This document shows, in pieces, positions 37,986 to 47,299 of a stretch of 64,000 nucleotides of DNA (position 1 is its first letter; each line of letters starts with the position of its first letter). Origin of the DNA: Saccharothrix sp. ALI-22-I (GTDB taxonomy: Bacteria > Actinomycetota > Actinomycetes > Mycobacteriales > Pseudonocardiaceae). Location of the stretch: positions 39,767 to 103,766 of the forward strand of contig NZ_MTQP01000044.1 in NCBI RefSeq assembly GCF_001984175.1, in the 5' to 3' direction. The translations under genes and the position numbers were made by a program. A model generated the notes under the pieces. That model searched no databases. It was not told the origin of the DNA and worked only from the letters and a program-made list of their open reading frames with translations.

Positions 37986-39578
37986 GTGACTTCCCCGGAT
38001 CTGTCTCCCCCGGTGGGTGCCGCCGACACGACGATCCATGATCCGCGCCGGCGTCGCGCGATCCTGATCGGGGTGTGCATCGCCCTCATGGCAGTCATCG
38101 CTTCGGTGTCCGGGTTGAACGTCGCCCAGCAGGAGATCGCCCTCGCGTTCGATGCCTCGCAGAGCACTGTCCTGTGGATCATCAACACCTACACCGTCAC
38201 CCTGGCCGCGCTGCTCTTGCCGCTCGGCGCGATCGGCGATCGGTGGGGCCGGCGGCCAGTGCTGCTCACCGGCCTGATCCTCTTCGGCGTGGCGAGTGCC
38301 GCGGCGGGCGTTGCCACGTCGTCCGAGGTCATGATCGCGGCACGTCTCCTCAGCGGCGTGGGCGCCGCGATGATCATGCCGGTCACCCTGGCCGTCATCA
38401 CCTCGACGTTCCCCGACGAGGAACGCTCCAAGGCGATCGGCGTGTGGACCGGCGTCGCCGGCGGAGGCGGCATCCTGGGGATGTACCTGTCGGCGATCCT
38501 GGTCGACCTGGCGAGTTGGCGATGGCTCTTCGTCCTGCCGGTCGCACTCGTCGCCGTGGCCATCGTCATGGCGCTGCGATCCGTTCCCAACTCACGCGAG
38601 GAGTCGCAGCACGGATTCGACACCGTCGGCTCGCTGGCGTCCGTGGTCGCCGTAGTGGGGCTCATCTTCGTCCTCCACGAGGGCCCGGTGCAGGGTTGGA
38701 CCGCACCCGTGACGCTCCTGAGCCTCCTCGTCGGCGTTACCGGCGCCGTCGGCTTCGTGGCGTGGGAACTGCGCCGGCAAGCTCCACTGCTCGATGTCCG
38801 CCTTTTCCTCAAGCGAGGCCTGGCCAGCGGCTCCGTAGCGCTCCTGGCGGTCTTCGGCGTGCAGGCGGGAATCTTCGTCGTCCTCTTCCCGTACTTCCAG
38901 GCGGTGCTCGGCTGGTCCGGCCTTCGCTCCACCCTGGCGCTCATGCCCATGGCGCTGCTGATGATGCTCGCCTCCGGTCTCGCCCCACGAGCAGCCGCGC
39001 GAATCGGAGCCCGCTCGACGATGGCGTCAGGAATCGTCCTGGGAGGCACGGGACTGATCCTCATGGCCACCTCCGTCTCCGTTGACGGCGGCTACCTCTC
39101 GGTACTGCCCGGCATGCTCGCCATGGGACTCGGCATGGGCCTGACGATGACACCCTCCACCGAGGCCATCACCACCGCCTTGCCGCGTGCGCGCCAGGGC
39201 GTCGCCTCCGCGCTCAACGACGTCACCAGGGAGTTCGGCACCGCCCTCGGCGTCGCCCTGCTCGGAGCGGTCCTGTCCGCCGGCTACCGCAACGCCATCG
39301 ACTCCCGCCTCGACGGAGTCCCCGACGCCGCCGCCGACACCGCCCGTGAAGGCATCGCCAACGCCATCGCCACCGCCGACGGAACCGGCACCCACGCGCA
39401 GACACTGATCCGAGCCGCCCAGGAGTCCTTCGTCGACGGCTGGCAACAGGCCATGTGGGCAGGAGTCGCCGTCATGACGATCCTGCTCGTCTACGTTCTC
39501 GCGCGAGGCCCCCAGCGCACCCCGCCCACCACACCTACGACCGAAGCAAACCCGACGAGCGACGCCATCGTCCGGTAA
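37986..39578 (+). CDS. DHA2-family (14-TMS) MFS drug exporter
   Basis: 530 residues with 14 predicted membrane segments. The family motifs are seen: WIINTYTVTLAALLLPLGAI (motif D1-like), GDRWGRRPVLLTGLILFG (motif A) and LSGVGAAMIMPVTLAVI (motif B/C region). This is the EmrB/QacA type, a proton-driven exporter of lipophilic or cationic drugs. The GTG at 37986 follows AAAGGAA. It lies downstream of the methyltransferase in the same direction and converges on a TetR gene 277 bases away, a frequent partner. Confidence 0.92.
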   Translation: MTSPDLSPPVGAADTTIHDPRRRRAILIGVCIALMAVIASVSGLNVAQQEIALAFDASQSTVLWIINTYTVTLAALLLPLGAIGDRWGRRPVLLTGLILFGVASAAAGVATSSEVMIAARLLSGVGAAMIMPVTLAVITSTFPDEERSKAIGVWTGVAGGGGILGMYLSAILVDLASWRWLFVLPVALVAVAIVMALRSVPNSREESQHGFDTVGSLASVVAVVGLIFVLHEGPVQGWTAPVTLLSLLVGVTGAVGFVAWELRRQAPLLDVRLFLKRGLASGSVALLAVFGVQAGIFVVLFPYFQAVLGWSGLRSTLALMPMALLMMLASGLAPRAAARIGARSTMASGIVLGGTGLILMATSVSVDGGYLSVLPGMLAMGLGMGLTMTPSTEAITTALPRARQGVASALNDVTREFGTALGVALLGAVLSAGYRNAIDSRLDGVPDAAADTAREGIANAIATADGTGTHAQTLIRAAQESFVDGWQQAMWAGVAVMTILLVYVLARGPQRTPPTTPTTEANPTSDAIVR

Positions 39579-39855
39579 CGCCCTGGCCAGAGTTCCAACC
39601 TGCGGCTGGGTGGCATCGGCCCGCTCGCAGCACCGGCCGACCACGGGCGCTCATCCGCTGCGCCCTCGACGGACTGCGCGAGATCGTGCTCAGGAGGCTG
39701 GGCGTCGAGGGTCTGCGTGTCCTGGCCGAGCACATGGACCGACTCAGCGGTGGCCTCTCCTGCGGCGACTGACGGGTCGGATGCCGCGTGTCCACTCTGC
39801 CGCCGCACGGCAGTGGTCGGGCGCGTAGTCGATCGGGTGCCCGTACCCGAGATCC

Positions 39856-40551
39856 TCAGGGTGTCTGTGGTGCGGGCCGTGCGAGTCGGATCATGGCGCG
39901 GTAGAGCGCGGTGTGGCTCGGGGCTTCCGGCATTGGCGGGAGAGGGGCGCCGGGGGTGGCGTAGGCGCGGAGGATGTGTCCGACCAGGCGGCGCCAGGCG
40001 TCGGGTGCGTCGTCGGCCGTTGCGGCGATGACGCCGGCGTTGGCCATGAGGAGGATGACCAGGTCTTCCGGGGTGAAGTCGTCCCGCAGGTGTCCGGTGG
40101 CCTGGGTGCGGGTGATGAGTTCGACGAAGCCGTCGTAGGACTGGGTGCGTCGGGCTTCGAGGGCTTTGGCGGCGGGGAAGGTCATGGTCAGGACGTCGGC
40201 GAAGCCGCGGTCGGCGGCCTGCATGGCGCAGACGGCTTCGATGTAGCGGGTGAAGCCGTGCCAGGGGTCGGGGTCGGCGAGGGCCTCGGTGGTGGCGGTG
40301 GCGTAGGCATCCATGCGGTCGGCGAAGACGGCGGTGATGAGGTCTTCGCGGGTGGCGAAGCGGCGGGACAGGGTGGCTTTGCCGACGCCGGCCTCGCGGG
40401 CCACCGAGGCCATCGAGACGCCCAGGCCTTCGGTGGCGTACAGCCGGCGGGCCGCCGCCAGGATGCGGTCGCGGTTGCGTCCGGCGTCCGCGCGCAGCCC
40501 CGGTTCGAGCTGCCGGCTCGGGGTTTCGGCGGTGGTGCCGGGCGGTGTCAT
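39856..40551 (-). CDS. TetR/AcrR-family transcriptional regulator
   Basis: 231 residues. The N-terminal helix-turn-helix is ILAAARRLYATEGLGVSMAS then VAREAGVGKATLSRRF. The C-terminal half is the usual all-helical ligand-binding domain with FADVLTMTFPAAKALEARRT. Start ATG at 40551. A long inverted repeat that holds two operator-like elements lies directly before it. No gene faces away from it, so the natural target is probably itself and, at a distance, the convergent MFS exporter. Confidence 0.9.
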   Translation of the reverse strand: MTPPGTTAETPSRQLEPGLRADAGRNRDRILAAARRLYATEGLGVSMASVAREAGVGKATLSRRFATREDLITAVFADRMDAYATATTEALADPDPWHGFTRYIEAVCAMQAADRGFADVLTMTFPAAKALEARRTQSYDGFVELITRTQATGHLRDDFTPEDLVILLMANAGVIAATADDAPDAWRRLVGHILRAYATPGAPLPPMPEAPSHTALYRAMIRLARPAPQTP

Positions 40552-40564
40552 GCCCACACTGTAC

Positions 40565-40636
40565 CGAAGTGGAACAGCCTTCCCGTTTTGCGCTGACACT
40601 GGCGTCGCAAGGAAACGGGAAGGCCGTTCCACTTCG
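40565..40636. repeat. Long inverted repeat (24-base arms) upstream of tetR
   Basis: Arms at 40565-40588 and 40613-40636 (beginning CGAAGTGGAACAGCCTTCCC) match in inverted orientation at 23 of 24 positions around a 24-base centre. Each arm holds an imperfect palindrome GGAACNGCCTTCC of TetR-operator form. Two facing operators, or the footprint of a small excised element, would explain it. Confidence 0.7.
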
Positions 40637-40663
40637 CTCGAAGGTCCCGCACCACCGGACAGC

Positions 40664-42673
40664 TCACCGACCAGGCCGCCGTCCGCTGGTCCGCCAGGGC
40701 GAGAGCACGTCGACCGCGGTCACCCGCAACACCGGTTCGCCGTGCGCGTCACCGGCTGGATGACCGACGAGCGCGGTGAACGCCGGCGTCCCGATCAGCA
40801 CGCCCTGCTCTGCCTCCGCCACGGACACCGGCATCGGGGTTGCGTCCGGTCCGTAGCACAGCGCGAAGACAACGCGGCCGTGCGGCGTGTCGGAAACCGG
40901 TTCGGCCAGGACGTGGTTGGTCGCGACGACACGCTGCCAGCCGGCGTCCGGGTTGCCGTACCCCCTAGGGTCGTCGCCGAGCGCGAAGGCCACCTGTTCC
41001 TGGGTCAGCTCGACGGTCTGCGTGCTGTTGACGTACGCCAGGCCGTCCGGCGGGTTCACCACGCGCAGGGCCGCTCCCGCGCTGATCGCGAACCCGTCGG
41101 AGAGCAGAACGCCTTTCGTCGTCAGCACTTCGCCCGGCCGGCCCAGGTCGAACGGCACGCCACCGGGTTCGGCGACCGTCCGGATCCGGCGCTGCCGTTC
41201 CCCTTCCGCGGTCGCGTACGGCAGGCCGGCCAGGAACGTCAGCTCGACGTCGGCGGGCAGCGCGGCGCGGTCGAGCACCGCTGCCACGTACAGCCGCTCG
41301 CCGTCGGACACGTACAGCTGTTGCACGGCGAGCATGACCTGGTCCCTGGTGACCACGGCCTTGGTCACCAGTTTCGCGCCGAGCCCGCCGCCGGTCGTGT
41401 CGCGCACGCGTACGGGTCCGAGCGGGCGGGTGAGCAGCAGCGTTTTCCCGTCCGGGTACCGGACGAGCGGACCGATCCCGTGCTGGTGGTCCACCACCGA
41501 CTCGATCACCGCGGTCGAGGCCGCGTCGACCAGGTACGGGGTGAGCTGCCCGGTCAGCGACACCGACACCCGCCCGTGCCGCAGCGAGTAGCGCGTGTGC
41601 ACCGGTTCACCGGTGGTGTCGCGGTACCACTCGTGGTCGTCCTGCCAGAACCACACGGTGGTGAACGCGAAGTGGCCGCTCGCCACGCCGGGTGTGGTGG
41701 CGCAGTAGTAGGCACCGCGCCGGTCGCCGAGGTAGCGCCCGAGGTCTGCCCGGATGCGGCCGCTGAAGAACCGCAGCCCAAGCATCCCTTCGCACCCGCT
41801 GTGCTGCTCGCTGTACCTGGGACCGCCGAAGTCGAAGCCGCGGGCGGACAGCCGGCACTCCAGGTGCCGGGCGATCTCGTCGCCGTCGTCGAGGAAGCAC
41901 TGCTCCCCGCTGACCTGGTGGGCGCGAGCCAGGAAGGTCAGCGAGATGGGCAGGTAGTTCTGGTCGTGGCCCGCGCCGTGCTCCACCGGCAGCCGCAACC
42001 CCCGGTCGGTGATCCGCTTCGACCTGACCTCGCTGTGGTACAACGCCATCGACTCGTCCACTATGGACGTGTCGGCGAGCAGTCGCCCCAGCGCCAGACC
42101 CGCCACCACGGCGCCGATCGCCTGGTTCGCCGTCTGCTGCGGGTTGAACACGCTCGCCTCGGTCAACCACCGCCAGAACCCGGTCGCCACCTCGGCGAGC
42201 TCGGTGTACCGCGCGTCGGTGAACAGCCCCCGGCCGAGTTCCAGCACGTTGACCGCGTGCAGCATGGCCCACACGGTGCTCGGCCAGTCCCCGAAGGGGT
42301 GTTCCCCGGCGCCCAGCACGTACCGGGCGTACGGCAGGCCGCTGTGCCGGACCCGGTGGAACAGCTCACCGGGGTTGTCGGTCCGGAAGACCCGTTCGGA
42401 CAGCACGAAGTCCAGGCCACGCCGAGCCGCTCCGACCAGTTCGGCGTCACGTCGATCACCGCGGTGCCAGGCCAGGCACAGCAACGAGAGCACGCCGAGC
42501 GACATGTCACCGACGTCCTCATCGGCGGCCGGGTCCTCGAAGTTGCCGTCCGGGTGTTGGCGGGCGATCGCCGCGGCCACCGCGTCGGCCAGCACCGCGC
42601 GCAGCTGTTCGTCGTCGTCGGGCAGGTTGTGCACGCTGGCGTGCTGGCTCGGCAGGTACACCGCGGGGGTCAT
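40664..42673 (-). CDS. (Alpha/alpha)-barrel protein with C-terminal beta-domain, probable polysaccharide-active enzyme
   Basis: 669 residues, no signal peptide. Residues 1-350 are helical with repeated W/L-rich hairpins (LGVLSLLCLAWHRGD, WPSTVWAMLHAVNVLELGRG) and conserved-looking polar sites NPQQTANQAIGAVVAG and EHGAGHDQNYLPISLTFLAR. The remainder is beta-rich. This build resembles heparinase, alginate lyase or unsaturated-glycan hydrolase families, but I cannot name one. Start ATG at 42673 with GGAG nine bases upstream; a GTG at 42709 is possible. It is divergent from a ROK regulator and has a visible promoter at 42803-42832, so it is probably part of the mannoside importer locus. Confidence 0.65.
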   Translation of the reverse strand: MTPAVYLPSQHASVHNLPDDDEQLRAVLADAVAAAIARQHPDGNFEDPAADEDVGDMSLGVLSLLCLAWHRGDRRDAELVGAARRGLDFVLSERVFRTDNPGELFHRVRHSGLPYARYVLGAGEHPFGDWPSTVWAMLHAVNVLELGRGLFTDARYTELAEVATGFWRWLTEASVFNPQQTANQAIGAVVAGLALGRLLADTSIVDESMALYHSEVRSKRITDRGLRLPVEHGAGHDQNYLPISLTFLARAHQVSGEQCFLDDGDEIARHLECRLSARGFDFGGPRYSEQHSGCEGMLGLRFFSGRIRADLGRYLGDRRGAYYCATTPGVASGHFAFTTVWFWQDDHEWYRDTTGEPVHTRYSLRHGRVSVSLTGQLTPYLVDAASTAVIESVVDHQHGIGPLVRYPDGKTLLLTRPLGPVRVRDTTGGGLGAKLVTKAVVTRDQVMLAVQQLYVSDGERLYVAAVLDRAALPADVELTFLAGLPYATAEGERQRRIRTVAEPGGVPFDLGRPGEVLTTKGVLLSDGFAISAGAALRVVNPPDGLAYVNSTQTVELTQEQVAFALGDDPRGYGNPDAGWQRVVATNHVLAEPVSDTPHGRVVFALCYGPDATPMPVSVAEAEQGVLIGTPAFTALVGHPAGDAHGEPVLRVTAVDVLSPWRTSGRRPGR

Positions 42674-42802
42674 CGCGAACTCCAGGCCGGTGATCCGGGA
42701 ACGGACCACTGTGGAACCGACACCGGTGGTGTGCGTGGGGTGGAGCGCTCCTTCCCGCTGTTCTCCTGGCGAAGCGGCTGGGACCCGCCGTGTTCGTTAA
42801 GC

Positions 42803-42832
42803 AGTAAACGTACGACCACGCTCCGCTGTCAA
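42803..42832 (-). promoter_or_regulatory. Sigma-70-like promoter for the (alpha/alpha)-barrel gene
   Basis: On the minus strand TTGACA is followed after 18 bases by TTTACT, about 130 bases before the gene start. The region is the most AT-rich spot between the two divergent genes, and a ROK protein could act here. Two CCATGGTGG repeats at about 42847-42870 overlap the ROK start. Confidence 0.5.
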
Positions 42833-42863
42833 GGTATACGGTGCCAACCATGGTGGGCCGACC

Positions 42864-43979
42864 ATGGTGGCGTTAGCGCTGTCCGACAGCGCTCGTGAGG
42901 TGTTCACCGCGCTGGCGGCGCTGCGGCGGGCCACCCGGCCGCAGCTGGCCGCCGCGTGCGAGCTGTCGAAACCGACAGTTTCCACGGCCGTCGCCGAACT
43001 CGAAGCGCTCGAACTCGTCGAGCGCGACGGCACCGCGCACGGCGCGGCCGGCCGGTCGCCGGCGCTCTACCGACTCGGCCCGGCCTCCGGGTACGTGCTG
43101 GCCGTGGACCGCGGCTCCACCCGGGTCGCCTACCGCGCGGCCGGCCTGGACGGGCGCCTGCTGGACCAGGACCACACCGACGAGCCCGACTCCGCGCGCG
43201 CCATGGTCCGCACCGCGCTGCGCAGGCGTGCCCGCAGCGGTCCGCTGAGGGCTGTGGTGGTCGCGGTCTCCGATGTGGTCACGCCGGCGGGCCGCCGCGC
43301 CGACCCCGTGGTCGACCAGCGGATTCGCGCCGCGATCGACGGGCTCGGTCTGCCGCGCCGGGCCAGGGTCAGCGCCGAGAACAACGTCAACTGCGCCGCC
43401 GTCGCCGAACTGCACGCGGGCACGGGCGGGAGCCGGGACACGTTCGTCTACCTCCAGGTCGGCGTGGGTATCGGCGCCGGTCTGGTGGTCGGCGGTCGGC
43501 TGCTGCGCGGCGTGAACGGGGCCGCTGGCGAGGTCGCCCGGCTCGCCTACCCGTGGGCGGACGACCAGGCCGCCCGCCCCGACGCGTTGGAGGCACGTCT
43601 CGGTTCCCCCGGCCTGCTGCGCCGCGTGCGGGCCAGGTGGTCGGCCGCGCACGGCCCGGTGCCGGACAGCGCGGCGGCCCTGTTCGAGCTGGCCGGGCGG
43701 GGACACCGGTTGGCGGGCGAGCTGGTGGCCGAGCACTCCGGTGAGGTGGGCAGGCTGGCCGCGTCGATCAGCGCGGTGCTCGACCCCGGCCTGATCGTGC
43801 TGGGCGGCGGTGTCGGCGGCAACCCGTTGCTCACCGAGGGCGTCGCGGCCACGCTCACGAGGTTGAGTTGGCCGACCGAGGTGACCGTGAGCAGGCTGGG
43901 GGAGCGGGCCACCGTGCTGGGGGCGACCCACCTGGCCAGGGAGCAAGGCGTTCTGGCGGTGACCTTGACAGCCGTGTGA
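42864..43979 (+). CDS. ROK-family transcriptional regulator
   Basis: 371 residues. N-terminal winged helix: LRRATRPQLAAACELSKPTV then STAVAELEALELVERDG. The ROK sugar-kinase-like domain follows with SAENNVNCAAVAELHAG and GVGIGAGLVVGGRLLRGVNG, then GLIVLGGGVGGNPLL. The zinc-binding Cys cluster of ROK kinases is absent, which fits a regulator that senses sugar but does not phosphorylate it. Start ATG at 42864. It is divergent from the (alpha/alpha)-barrel gene and 155 bases before the importer operon, both likely targets. NagC/Mlc-type repressors are the known relatives. Confidence 0.9.
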   Translation: MVALALSDSAREVFTALAALRRATRPQLAAACELSKPTVSTAVAELEALELVERDGTAHGAAGRSPALYRLGPASGYVLAVDRGSTRVAYRAAGLDGRLLDQDHTDEPDSARAMVRTALRRRARSGPLRAVVVAVSDVVTPAGRRADPVVDQRIRAAIDGLGLPRRARVSAENNVNCAAVAELHAGTGGSRDTFVYLQVGVGIGAGLVVGGRLLRGVNGAAGEVARLAYPWADDQAARPDALEARLGSPGLLRRVRARWSAAHGPVPDSAAALFELAGRGHRLAGELVAEHSGEVGRLAASISAVLDPGLIVLGGGVGGNPLLTEGVAATLTRLSWPTEVTVSRLGERATVLGATHLAREQGVLAVTLTAV

Positions 43980-43996
43980 GCGGTTCCTACAGTCTC

Positions 43997-44010
43997 GGCA
44001 AGCGCTTTCC
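43997..44010. promoter_or_regulatory. Operator-like site GGCAAGCGCTTTCC before the mannoside importer operon
   Basis: A near-palindrome that differs from GGAAAGCGCTTTCC at 3784 by one base. It lies 125 bases before the first permease gene. A LacI-type or catabolite regulator outside the window may link the two loci. Confidence 0.55.
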
Positions 44011-44134
44011 TGTTCCCTGGGACGGACACTGGAACGGCGCCGTGCGTGGGGCTGGACGAAGTCGGACACCGACTCGCGTCCACCCGTGCCAACGGCAGTC
44101 CAGCAGCGACGATGACGTCCCAGGAGTGAAGCCC

Positions 44135-45088
44135 ATGTCGGAGAACGCCGGCCTCGCCGTGCTCGAACCGCCCGCCACCGCGCCCGGCCCCCCGGTACCC
44201 GCGCGCAAGCGGAAGCGGCACAAGCACAACAAGGCGGGCTACGCCTTCCTGGCCCCGTGGCTGATCGGCATCTTCGGCCTCACCCTGATCCCGATGGTGT
44301 ACTCGCTGTACCTGTCGTTGACCAGGTTCAACCTGCTCACCGATCCGCAGTGGACCGGGTTGGACAACTACGCCCGGCTGCTGTCCGACGAGCGCTACCT
44401 GCAGTCGATCAAGGTCACCCTGCTGTACGTGGTGACCTCGGTGCCGCTGAAGCTGATCGCGGCACTGCTGGTCGCGGTGGCGCTCAACCGCGGCCTGAAG
44501 GCGCTGGGGTTCTACCGCGCGACGTTCTACCTGCCGTCGCTGCTCGGCGCGAGTGTCGCGGTGTCGGTGATGTGGCGGCAGATCTTCTCCCGCGACGGCC
44601 TGCTCAACGATTTCCTCGCCCTGTTCGGCATCCGGGGCGCGGACTGGATCGGCGACCCCCGGTACGCGATGTGGACGCTGGTGCTGCTGGCCGCCTGGCA
44701 GTTCGGCACACCGATGCTGATCTTCCTGGCCGGGCTCAAGCAGTTGCCGCAGGACCTGTACGAGGCCGCGGAGCTGGACGGCGCGGGCCGGTTCCGGGTG
44801 TTCTTCTCGATCACCCTGCCGCTGCTGACGCCGATGGTCTTCTTCAACCTCGTGTTGGAGACGATCAACGCGTTCCAGACGTTCACGCCGGCCTACGTGG
44901 TCTCGGGCGGCCTGGGCGGTCCGATCGACTCGACCCTGCTGTACACGCTCTACCTGTACCTCAGGGGCTTCGGCAGCATGCAGATGGGTTACGCGTCGGC
45001 GATGGCGTGGGTGCTGTTCGCGGTGATCGGAGCGTTCACCGCGCTGTACTTCTGGTCCGCCCGCCGCTGGGTCAACTACACCGACTGA
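44135..45088 (+). CDS. Sugar ABC transporter permease (MalF-type, second importer)
   Basis: 317 residues with six membrane segments after a basic cytoplasmic N-terminus (RKRKRHKHNKAG). The first segment is FLAPWLIGIFGLTLIPMVYS and the ATPase-docking loop LYEAAELDGAGRFRVFFSIT. Start ATG at 44135, with CAGGAG upstream. It opens an operon of two permeases, a binding protein and a GH38 mannosidase, so the importer should carry alpha-mannosides. Confidence 0.9.
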   Translation: MSENAGLAVLEPPATAPGPPVPARKRKRHKHNKAGYAFLAPWLIGIFGLTLIPMVYSLYLSLTRFNLLTDPQWTGLDNYARLLSDERYLQSIKVTLLYVVTSVPLKLIAALLVAVALNRGLKALGFYRATFYLPSLLGASVAVSVMWRQIFSRDGLLNDFLALFGIRGADWIGDPRYAMWTLVLLAAWQFGTPMLIFLAGLKQLPQDLYEAAELDGAGRFRVFFSITLPLLTPMVFFNLVLETINAFQTFTPAYVVSGGLGGPIDSTLLYTLYLYLRGFGSMQMGYASAMAWVLFAVIGAFTALYFWSARRWVNYTD

Positions 45089-45101
45089 AAGGGGATTCGC
45101 G

Positions 45102-45953
45102 ATGACCACGACCGCCAAGCCCCGCCGGCGCGTGAAGTACCACTGGCGCGCGCACACCCTGCTGCTCGTCATCCTGCTGGTGATGATCTACCCGATCGTG
45201 TGGTTGGTCGGCGCGTCGTTCAAGCCGGAGAACCAGATCTTCACCACGATCAACCCGCTCCCGTTCGGCTTCACCATCGCCAACTACGTCAACGGCTGGA
45301 CCGCGACGGGCACTTCCTTCACCGTCTACCTGTCCAATTCGCTGACCATCTCGGCCTGCGTGGTGGTCGCGAACCTGGTGTCCTGCTCGCTGGCGGCGTA
45401 CGCGTTCGCCCGGCTGGACTTCGCGTTGCGCCGCATGTGGTTCGCCCTGATGCTGGGCACGATGATGCTGCCGTTCCAGGCCACCCTGATCCCGCAGTAC
45501 ACCATCTTCTACGAGCTGAACTGGATCAACACGTTCCTGCCGCTGGTGGTGCCGCACCTGCTGGCCTACGACGCCTTCTTCATCTTCCTGATGGTCCAGT
45601 TCATCCGCGGCATCCCGAGGGAGCTGGACGAGGCCGCGGCCCTGGACGGCGCCGGTCACGTGCGGGTGTTCGTCAGCGTCATCCTGCCGCTGATGAAGCC
45701 CGCGCTGATCACCACCACCATCCTGACGTTCATCTGGACGTTCAACGACTTCCTGCGTCAGCTGGTGTACCTGTCGGACAACACCCGCTACACGGCGCCG
45801 CTGGGCCTGAACTCGTTCGTGGACAAGGCCAGCGGGTCCAGCTACGGCGGGATGCTGGCGATGTCGGTGGTCACCCTGGTGCCCACGGTCGCCGTCTTCC
45901 TCATCTCGCAGAAGCGCCTCGTCGAAGGCATGGCGAACACCGGTCTCAAGTAG
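45102..45953 (+). CDS. Sugar ABC transporter permease (MalG-type, second importer)
   Basis: 283 residues, six membrane segments. EAA loop: ELDEAAALDGAGHVRVFVSV. It starts with an ATG 13 bases after the previous stop, with AAAGGGG as ribosome site. It pairs with the MalF-type protein to form the channel. As in the first importer, no ATPase gene is present. Confidence 0.9.
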   Translation: MTTTAKPRRRVKYHWRAHTLLLVILLVMIYPIVWLVGASFKPENQIFTTINPLPFGFTIANYVNGWTATGTSFTVYLSNSLTISACVVVANLVSCSLAAYAFARLDFALRRMWFALMLGTMMLPFQATLIPQYTIFYELNWINTFLPLVVPHLLAYDAFFIFLMVQFIRGIPRELDEAAALDGAGHVRVFVSVILPLMKPALITTTILTFIWTFNDFLRQLVYLSDNTRYTAPLGLNSFVDKASGSSYGGMLAMSVVTLVPTVAVFLISQKRLVEGMANTGLK

Positions 45954-45985
45954 TCCTTCCACCGCCAGACAAAAGGGAGCGGCAC

Positions 45986-47296
45986 ATGTCCGAAAACCTG
46001 TCCAGGAGGGGGTTCCTCGGCCTGACGGCCGGTGGACTCGCCGCGACCGCCCTCGCGGGCTGCGGCTTCGCCCCGCCCGACAACGCGGGCTCGTCCGCCA
46101 ACTCGCTGGTGTTCCGCTGGTGGGGCGGTGAGGCCCGCAACAAGGCGTACCAGGAAGCGCTCAAGCTGTTCACCCAGAAGACCGGCGTCACGGTGGAAAC
46201 CCAGTACTCCGGCTACGACGGCTACTTCAACAAGCTCAACACCGAGTTCGCGGGCGGCAACCCGCCGGACATCTTCCAGATGGACACCGCCTTGGTGAGC
46301 ACTTACGCGGCCCAGGGCGTGCTGACGGATTTGTCCGGCTACGTCCCGGACACCATCCACCTGGACACGCTGTACTCGGCCGTGCGCACGGCCGGCACGG
46401 TGAACGGCGTGCCCTACGGCGTGCCGTCGGGCTCCGGTTTCGCTCCGATCCTCTTCGACAAGACCCTCTTCGAACAGGTGAAGATCGCCCCGCCGACCGA
46501 CGACTGGACGTGGGACGACTTCGGCGTGATCGCGGGCGAGATGTCGAAGGCGCTGGGCGAGGGCAAGTACGGTGCGCTGGACGCCTCCAAGGACGACTCC
46601 GGGGCACTGCAACCGTGGCTGCGGCAGCGCGGCAAGGACCTCTACACCGCCGACGGCAAGATCGGCTTCGCCACCGACGACCTGACGGAGTGGTTCACCT
46701 TCTGGGCCGGGCTGCGCGCGTCCGGCGCGATCTGCCCGCCGGAGATGCTGTCCAGCACGGACTCCGCGACCGGCAACCACCCGCTGATCGCCGGGCAGAT
46801 CGCGATGACCACCGGGTGGGGGCTCGCGCAGATGCAGCCGTTGACCCAGCACACCCTGGATGCCGTGATCGTCCCGCGCGGCGCCAACGGCAAGACCGGA
46901 CAGGCGCCCAGCGGCGGCGTGCTGCTGTGCATCCCGGTCAAGAGCAAGAACCCCGACGCCGCGGCCAAGCTGATCGACTTCTTCGTCAGCGACACCGACG
47001 CCATCAAGACCATGGGCATGACGCGCGGCATCCCGCCGTCGGACAAGGCGTTGGAGATCCTGCTCCCGTCGTTGAGCGGGTGGGACAAGAAGGACGTCAC
47101 CCACGGCCAGTACGTCGCCCAGGAGGTCGCGAAGGACGGCCTGGCGAGCGCACCCACCGCCCCGCCGGGCTACAGCGACGTCAAGACCGCGCTGGACGCC
47201 ATGGCCAAGCAGGTCGCGTTCGGCCGGATGTCCATCGCGGACGCCGTGAGCCAGTTCTTCCGCGACGCCGAGGCCGCGCTGGCCGGCGCCAAGTAG
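45986..47296 (+). CDS. Sugar-binding lipoprotein of the second importer (Tat signal)
   Basis: 436 residues. The N-terminus SRRGFLGLTAGGLAATALAG followed by Cys combines a twin-arginine motif with a lipobox, so it is likely exported folded by Tat and then lipidated. The body is a family 1 solute-binding protein: KTGVTVETQYSGYDGYFNKL, NPPDIFQMDTA, and the ligand loop GVPYGVPSGSGFAPILFDKT. Start ATG at 45986 after AAAGGGAG. It lies between the permeases and the GH38 gene; the mannosidase starts three bases after its stop, so binding, uptake and digestion are encoded together. Confidence 0.92.
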   Translation: MSENLSRRGFLGLTAGGLAATALAGCGFAPPDNAGSSANSLVFRWWGGEARNKAYQEALKLFTQKTGVTVETQYSGYDGYFNKLNTEFAGGNPPDIFQMDTALVSTYAAQGVLTDLSGYVPDTIHLDTLYSAVRTAGTVNGVPYGVPSGSGFAPILFDKTLFEQVKIAPPTDDWTWDDFGVIAGEMSKALGEGKYGALDASKDDSGALQPWLRQRGKDLYTADGKIGFATDDLTEWFTFWAGLRASGAICPPEMLSSTDSATGNHPLIAGQIAMTTGWGLAQMQPLTQHTLDAVIVPRGANGKTGQAPSGGVLLCIPVKSKNPDAAAKLIDFFVSDTDAIKTMGMTRGIPPSDKALEILLPSLSGWDKKDVTHGQYVAQEVAKDGLASAPTAPPGYSDVKTALDAMAKQVAFGRMSIADAVSQFFRDAEAALAGAK

Positions 47297-47299
47297 CGC

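Noticed and set aside
39579..39855. Plus-strand fragment reading LDGLREIVLRRLGVEGLRVL between exporter and TetR
   Set aside because: It looks mildly gene-like but has no start, no ribosome site and no recognisable family; too short to support.
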